Assembly (NCBI GenBank): GCA_964408085.1
Contig: CAYOYB010000001.1
Coordinates: 1-64,000, forward strand
DNA length: 64,000 nucleotides
Origin: CAJLIR01 sp964408085
GTDB taxonomy: Bacteria > Bacillota_I > Bacilli_A > RF39 > UBA660
Direction of reading: 5' to 3'
Under the pieces are notes generated by a model. That model did no database searches and had not been told where the DNA came from. It saw only the letters and a program-made list of their open reading frames with translations. The translations under genes were made by a program, and so were the position numbers. How positions within the stretch are numbered: the stretch's first letter is position 1; each line of letters begins with the position of its first letter. Positions 60,991 through 64,000 of this stretch are shown in pieces.

Positions 60991-61656
60991 ATGCGATATC
61001 ATAGATTGCGATTTGATATATGGTTATGTTTACTTATAAGTTTTTTATTAAGTTCAATACCTGCAAATATTGTAGAAAAAATCTATACAAAAAAATATGT
61101 TTCATATACTGAACAACATACAGTAGAACAAAATGATATAGGTGGAATAGCAGGAGACGAAATTTATCGAGCTGAAAATATAGAAGATTTATTAGAAAAT
61201 GATAAATTTACAGTTATATCTCATGGAATTAAATATATGAATGAGGGTGCAGGATACCATAACAATTATTATATGTATGCCCTAACGCTTCCATCTGGAG
61301 AAAGAGTTGCTGCCTTAATTAATATGGAATCTGTTCAAAAAACAGGTGAAACAATTTATGATGGCGATTCTATAATGCCAGTTGGTAAAATCGTATATGA
61401 AGATTTAAGTGAAGATACTTACTTTTTAGAACAAATAGAGCATTCAAAAAAATTAAGTCGATATGACTTTTACATTGATATGCTTGGTAATGGTGGAAAA
61501 CAACATATTGATGATTATGTTAATAGTCCAATTATAATAACAAAAGTAATAAGTATAATCATTTTCTTTATTCTATTGCATATGTTAGGATCAAAAATAG
61601 GAATATTTCCATACTTTATTCCACCAAAAGAAACAAAGAAAAATGAATGGGATTAA
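60991..61656 (+). CDS. Hypothetical membrane protein with extracellular domain
   Basis: Unrecognised 221-residue protein. One transmembrane segment near 11-29 and one at about 182-203 bracket a soluble domain of about 150 residues (with TVISHGIKYM, LTLPSGERVAALINMESVQ, GDSIMPVGKIVYED). The domain is probably outside the membrane. Start after GGAGGT. First of three closely spaced unknown genes that look like one operon. Confidence 0.7.
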   Translation: MRYHRLRFDIWLCLLISFLLSSIPANIVEKIYTKKYVSYTEQHTVEQNDIGGIAGDEIYRAENIEDLLENDKFTVISHGIKYMNEGAGYHNNYYMYALTLPSGERVAALINMESVQKTGETIYDGDSIMPVGKIVYEDLSEDTYFLEQIEHSKKLSRYDFYIDMLGNGGKQHIDDYVNSPIIITKVISIIIFFILLHMLGSKIGIFPYFIPPKETKKNEWD

Positions 61657-61681
61657 TAATTAAATAAAAGGAGTGTTTTAA

Positions 61682-62266
61682 ATGGAAAATCAAAAAATTA
61701 AAAAAATTAATTTATTATATTTATTAGGTTATATATTTGTACCAATGATTGTAATGGCAATTTGCTTTGCTATAAGCTATAATTTTTTCCCAAAGGGAAC
61801 TATGTGTGTAATTTTAATAATGGGATCTACATTTTTATCAGTTGCATGGTGGATTCTTGGAGGAAAGATAATTTTTAAAAAAAATAAAAAAAGATTAGAA
61901 AAACTTTTTGAGGAACAAGGCTTTGTCCGTAATAATACATTTTATGGTGATGGAGTAGAGGTAATTGTTGATGTAAATGCTGGGAAAATTGGTCTTCAGT
62001 TTTTCTGGAATCCATCAGAAAGTTATATAATATCAGCTAAAAGAATTACAAAAGCATGGGTTGAAGATGGAAAAAGTGGCGCAGGTTTTATGGAAGGAAG
62101 TAGTTGTGTTAGTTTTTTATTTACCATTGATAATGTAAAGGTGCGAGTTTATACATTTAAATCAAATCAACGTTGGAAAATGAACAGTGATTATATTTTA
62201 ACTGGTATTTCTAAAGCTGATAAAATGGTAAATGTATTAGACACTGCACGTGCTAATGATAAATAA
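61682..62266 (+). CDS. Hypothetical membrane protein (194 aa)
   Basis: Unrecognised protein with two N-terminal transmembrane segments (about 11-31 and 38-61), a basic stretch KKNKKRLEKLFEEQGF, and a cytoplasmic domain that looks like a beta-rich PH-like fold (YGDGVEVIVDVNAGKIGLQF, FKSNQRWKMNS). AAAGGAG site. Its stop overlaps the next gene by one base (TAATG), so translational coupling is likely. Confidence 0.7.
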   Translation: MENQKIKKINLLYLLGYIFVPMIVMAICFAISYNFFPKGTMCVILIMGSTFLSVAWWILGGKIIFKKNKKRLEKLFEEQGFVRNNTFYGDGVEVIVDVNAGKIGLQFFWNPSESYIISAKRITKAWVEDGKSGAGFMEGSSCVSFLFTIDNVKVRVYTFKSNQRWKMNSDYILTGISKADKMVNVLDTARANDK

Positions 62267-62619
62267 TGGGAATAATAAAAAAAATAAAATCTTTCTTTCA
62301 CGATGATTGGTGTAGTAATTGCCAAACAGAAATGATAGAAAATTACAAACAATTATTTATGCTACCAATTTCTGTAGGACATTATGTTTCACATAATAAT
62401 GCAGAATATTATAAAAAAAATTTAGTAAAAGTTTCTAGTAAAAAGGATATTCCAATAGGTGTATATGCTTGTGGAATAAAGAAGTATCGATGTCAAAAAT
62501 GTGGTAATTCTATAGTTCAATTATCAATCTTTCTACCTGTAAGGGACCAAGAAAAATATGAAGAAACTATTTATTTTAAAAATGGTGAATTAGATGCATT
62601 TATTGATGATAATAGATAA
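62266..62619 (+). CDS. Hypothetical zinc-ribbon protein (117 aa)
   Basis: Unrecognised. Two CxxC pairs (CSNC at residue 17 and CQKC near 73, with a further Cys before it) suggest one zinc site; the rest is beta-like with no membrane segment. It is the last gene of the three-gene unit; a terminator follows. Confidence 0.7.
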   Translation: MGIIKKIKSFFHDDWCSNCQTEMIENYKQLFMLPISVGHYVSHNNAEYYKKNLVKVSSKKDIPIGVYACGIKKYRCQKCGNSIVQLSIFLPVRDQEKYEETIYFKNGELDAFIDDNR

Positions 62620-62645
62620 AGTAATTATTAAATTTTATGATAATC

Positions 62646-62676
62646 AAAAATATAGGTAAAGATGCCTATATTTTTT
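62646..62676 (+). terminator. Intrinsic terminator of the 60.9-62.6 kb unit
   Basis: Perfect 11-bp stem (62646-62656 with 62665-62675) with T-run. The next 200 bases hold only a promoter. Confidence 0.85.
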
Positions 62677-62859
62677 ATAAATAATTAAATAAATATTAAT
62701 TATGTAAATTTTTTGAATAAGTAATTTTAGATGTTGCTAAAAAATTATTAGTAATAAAGAACCAACTAAATAATACCTCAAATAATAAGATAAATTTAAC
62801 TTATTCATTTATTTAAAAAATTTATAGTTTAAAAATGATTAATAAGTAGTATCAAATAT

Positions 62860-62888
62860 TTGCTTTTTAAAGCTAAATATGTTATTAT
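62860..62888 (+). promoter_or_regulatory. Promoter of the 123-aa gene at 62.9 kb
   Basis: TTGCTT (62860-62865), 17-base spacer, TATTAT (62883-62888). Confidence 0.6.
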
Positions 62889-62912
62889 AACTACTTGTAA
62901 GGAGGAACTGAT

Positions 62913-63284
62913 ATGGCGATTAAATCTAGTGGAGAATTCAAGGAAATAAAGCACCAAAATTACAAGAGTATTAGAGAATTCCAGGAAATGATGTACCAAT
63001 ATGGCTTTATTTATGATTATGAATTTTGTGGTTATATTAAAGAAGGATATGGAATGTTTTTAACAAATACTGATAAATTTGATAATAATGAAAATTATTT
63101 AGAAAAAATGCAAAATGATAAATCTTATAGAGAATATTTAAATAGAGGTTTTGAACTGGTAATTGGACCTGCAGCACCAGCAGATAATGGAAAATTCTAT
63201 TCTAAATTTGCAGTTTATATAAAAAATTATGAAATTAAGCCAAAAAACAAAAGTTATTCCAAAAAGCATACAAAAAAATTATAA
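62913..63284 (+). CDS. Hypothetical protein (123 aa)
   Basis: Unrecognised soluble protein, aromatic-rich (Tyr/Phe about 20%), with FQEMMYQYGFIYDYEFCGYIKEG and a Lys-rich C-terminal tail. AAGGAGG site seven bases before ATG. Own promoter and terminator, so monocistronic. Confidence 0.68.
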   Translation: MAIKSSGEFKEIKHQNYKSIREFQEMMYQYGFIYDYEFCGYIKEGYGMFLTNTDKFDNNENYLEKMQNDKSYREYLNRGFELVIGPAAPADNGKFYSKFAVYIKNYEIKPKNKSYSKKHTKKL

Positions 63285-63312
63285 GGGAACACACAGCTGT
63301 TTCCTTATTTTG
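63281..63312 (+). terminator. Intrinsic terminator of the 62.9 kb gene
   Basis: 10-bp stem (63281-63290 with 63299-63308, one G-U) followed by T's; overlaps the stop. In the 332-base gap that follows I see only the promoter at 63566. Confidence 0.8.
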
Positions 63313-63565
63313 TTATACAATAAATGTTGAGATAATATCATTAAAAATCGAAATGTATCATTTAGTGTTATCTAATATTAATAAATTTAGCAAAATGGAT
63401 AAAAACTAATGCAATATACTAAATCTAAAAATAAATTTTGTTCCCCAAAATTTTTAACATTTCCTAATTTTATTAACATATTACAATGGAGTTAAGAAAG
63501 AAAAGATGGACTGAATATGAAAATAGAAGAGTAAAATTACCTGTATGTATCTTTCATAAGTTTAT

Positions 63566-63594
63566 TTGACATAAATATTTATTTAATATAGAAT
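63566..63594 (+). promoter_or_regulatory. Promoter of the last gene in the window
   Basis: TTGACA (63566-63571), 17-base spacer, TAGAAT (63589-63594). Confidence 0.75.
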
Positions 63595-63616
63595 ATAACC
63601 TCAATGGAGGAATTAT

Positions 63617-63988
63617 ATGTTTATTAAAATGAATGAATTAAATCAAATGGTACCTGATATTAAAGGTGAAAACTCTAATATATATTATCTATCTGAGTTC
63701 TATTTAGCCAAAAGATTTTTAAATTGTTATGGTATGCAAAAGGAACATAAATTTCAAAGATATCAGATTGCTAAAAATATGAAGGAAATAGATGGGTTAT
63801 CTTTACCTATAGATATTTTAGAAACTGAACAAGGATTTTGTGGTTATATTGAACCAGTTATACCAGGAACATTTTCTAATGATTTAATAGATTTTGGTGA
63901 TTTTGTGAATGATAATTGCTATAATATTACATTAGAACAACTATCTTCATATATTATAAATTGTTTAGAAATAGTTGAAAAAAAGTAA
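63617..63988 (+). CDS. Hypothetical protein (123 aa)
   Basis: Unrecognised. A small protein with YYLSEFYLAKRF, a hydrophobic turn GFCGYIEPVIPGTF near residue 74 and a helical acidic end. The segment around GYIEPVIPG is reminiscent of the hinge of kinase-like proteins, so it might be a truncated N-lobe, but this is a weak resemblance. GGAGG site precedes ATG. It ends 12 bases before the window edge. Confidence 0.6.
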   Translation: MFIKMNELNQMVPDIKGENSNIYYLSEFYLAKRFLNCYGMQKEHKFQRYQIAKNMKEIDGLSLPIDILETEQGFCGYIEPVIPGTFSNDLIDFGDFVNDNCYNITLEQLSSYIINCLEIVEKK

Positions 63989-64000
63989 TAATAACGGTAT

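Noticed and set aside
63486..63569. 27-codon frame MELRKKRWTEYENRR... in the last intergenic gap
   Set aside because: No ribosome site, too short, overlaps the promoter at 63566, no recognisable family.

Overview
The window is about 64 kb of very AT-rich DNA around the replication origin of a Gram-positive, low-GC bacterium of the Bacilli. TGG encodes Trp and TGA is used as a stop, so the standard bacterial code applies, not the Mycoplasma code. Peptidoglycan genes (ddl, murA, mbl, a TagO/WecA-type transferase, SpoIID) show a walled cell. Gene order resembles Bacillus subtilis, but many proteins are trimmed and composition is extreme. My best guess is an uncultured gut-type Bacillota near Erysipelotrichales or RF39-like lineages; this is inference from style, not a database match.

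The origin lies at about 48.4-50.1 kb, between dnaN-dnaA on the minus strand and rpmH on the plus strand. Genes diverge from it: left-arm genes are mostly minus and right-arm genes plus, co-directional with replication. Head-on exceptions are cotJ, ddl, the SNF2 helicase, dapA and the yabM-like flippase. Right arm: rpmH-rnpA-yidC-jag, an HD-domain gene, mnmE, three small unknowns, mnmG-rsmG, a DUF4234 gene, noc, mscL, then unknown membrane or small genes. Left arm from the origin: dnaA-dnaN, a broken comK, recF-gyrB-gyrA, three parS sites, a small SRP RNA, tadA-dnaX-ybaB-recR-bofA-holB-ricT-yabB-rsmI-pth-mfd.

Further left: the yabM-like flippase, dapA under a lysine riboswitch, spoIIR-mntP-murA, an SGNH protein, the SNF2 helicase, rpmE, rpiB-ywzB, spoIID-spoIIQ-spoIIID-mbl-tagO, an unusual pilin-LamG protein, typA, two unknown helical proteins with an ABC-F ATPase, ddl, and a cotJ operon with cotJA and cotJB fused. 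The far left edge holds tRNA-His, an ASCH-domain gene and a remnant of a large serine recombinase.

Functional themes are chromosome replication and segregation (DnaA, clamp, gyrase, clamp-loader parts, parS and Noc-binding palindromes, Noc), translation and tRNA modification, cell-wall synthesis, and endospore formation (SpoIIR, SpoIIQ, SpoIID, SpoIIID, BofA, CotJ, RicT). The most notable observations are: comK interrupted by an exact 14-bp tandem duplication; repeated non-canonical DnaA-box-like 9-mers TTTTG(C/A)ACA at the origin; parS and Noc-binding sites together with a Noc protein that lacks the N-terminal membrane helix and carries a roughly 350-residue acidic insert; Shine-Dalgarno sequences placed inside the 3' arm of terminator-like hairpins at three genes; an SGNH hydrolase without its catalytic serine; and a prepilin fused to a LamG domain. 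I found no CRISPR array, no complete insertion sequence and no complete defence system.
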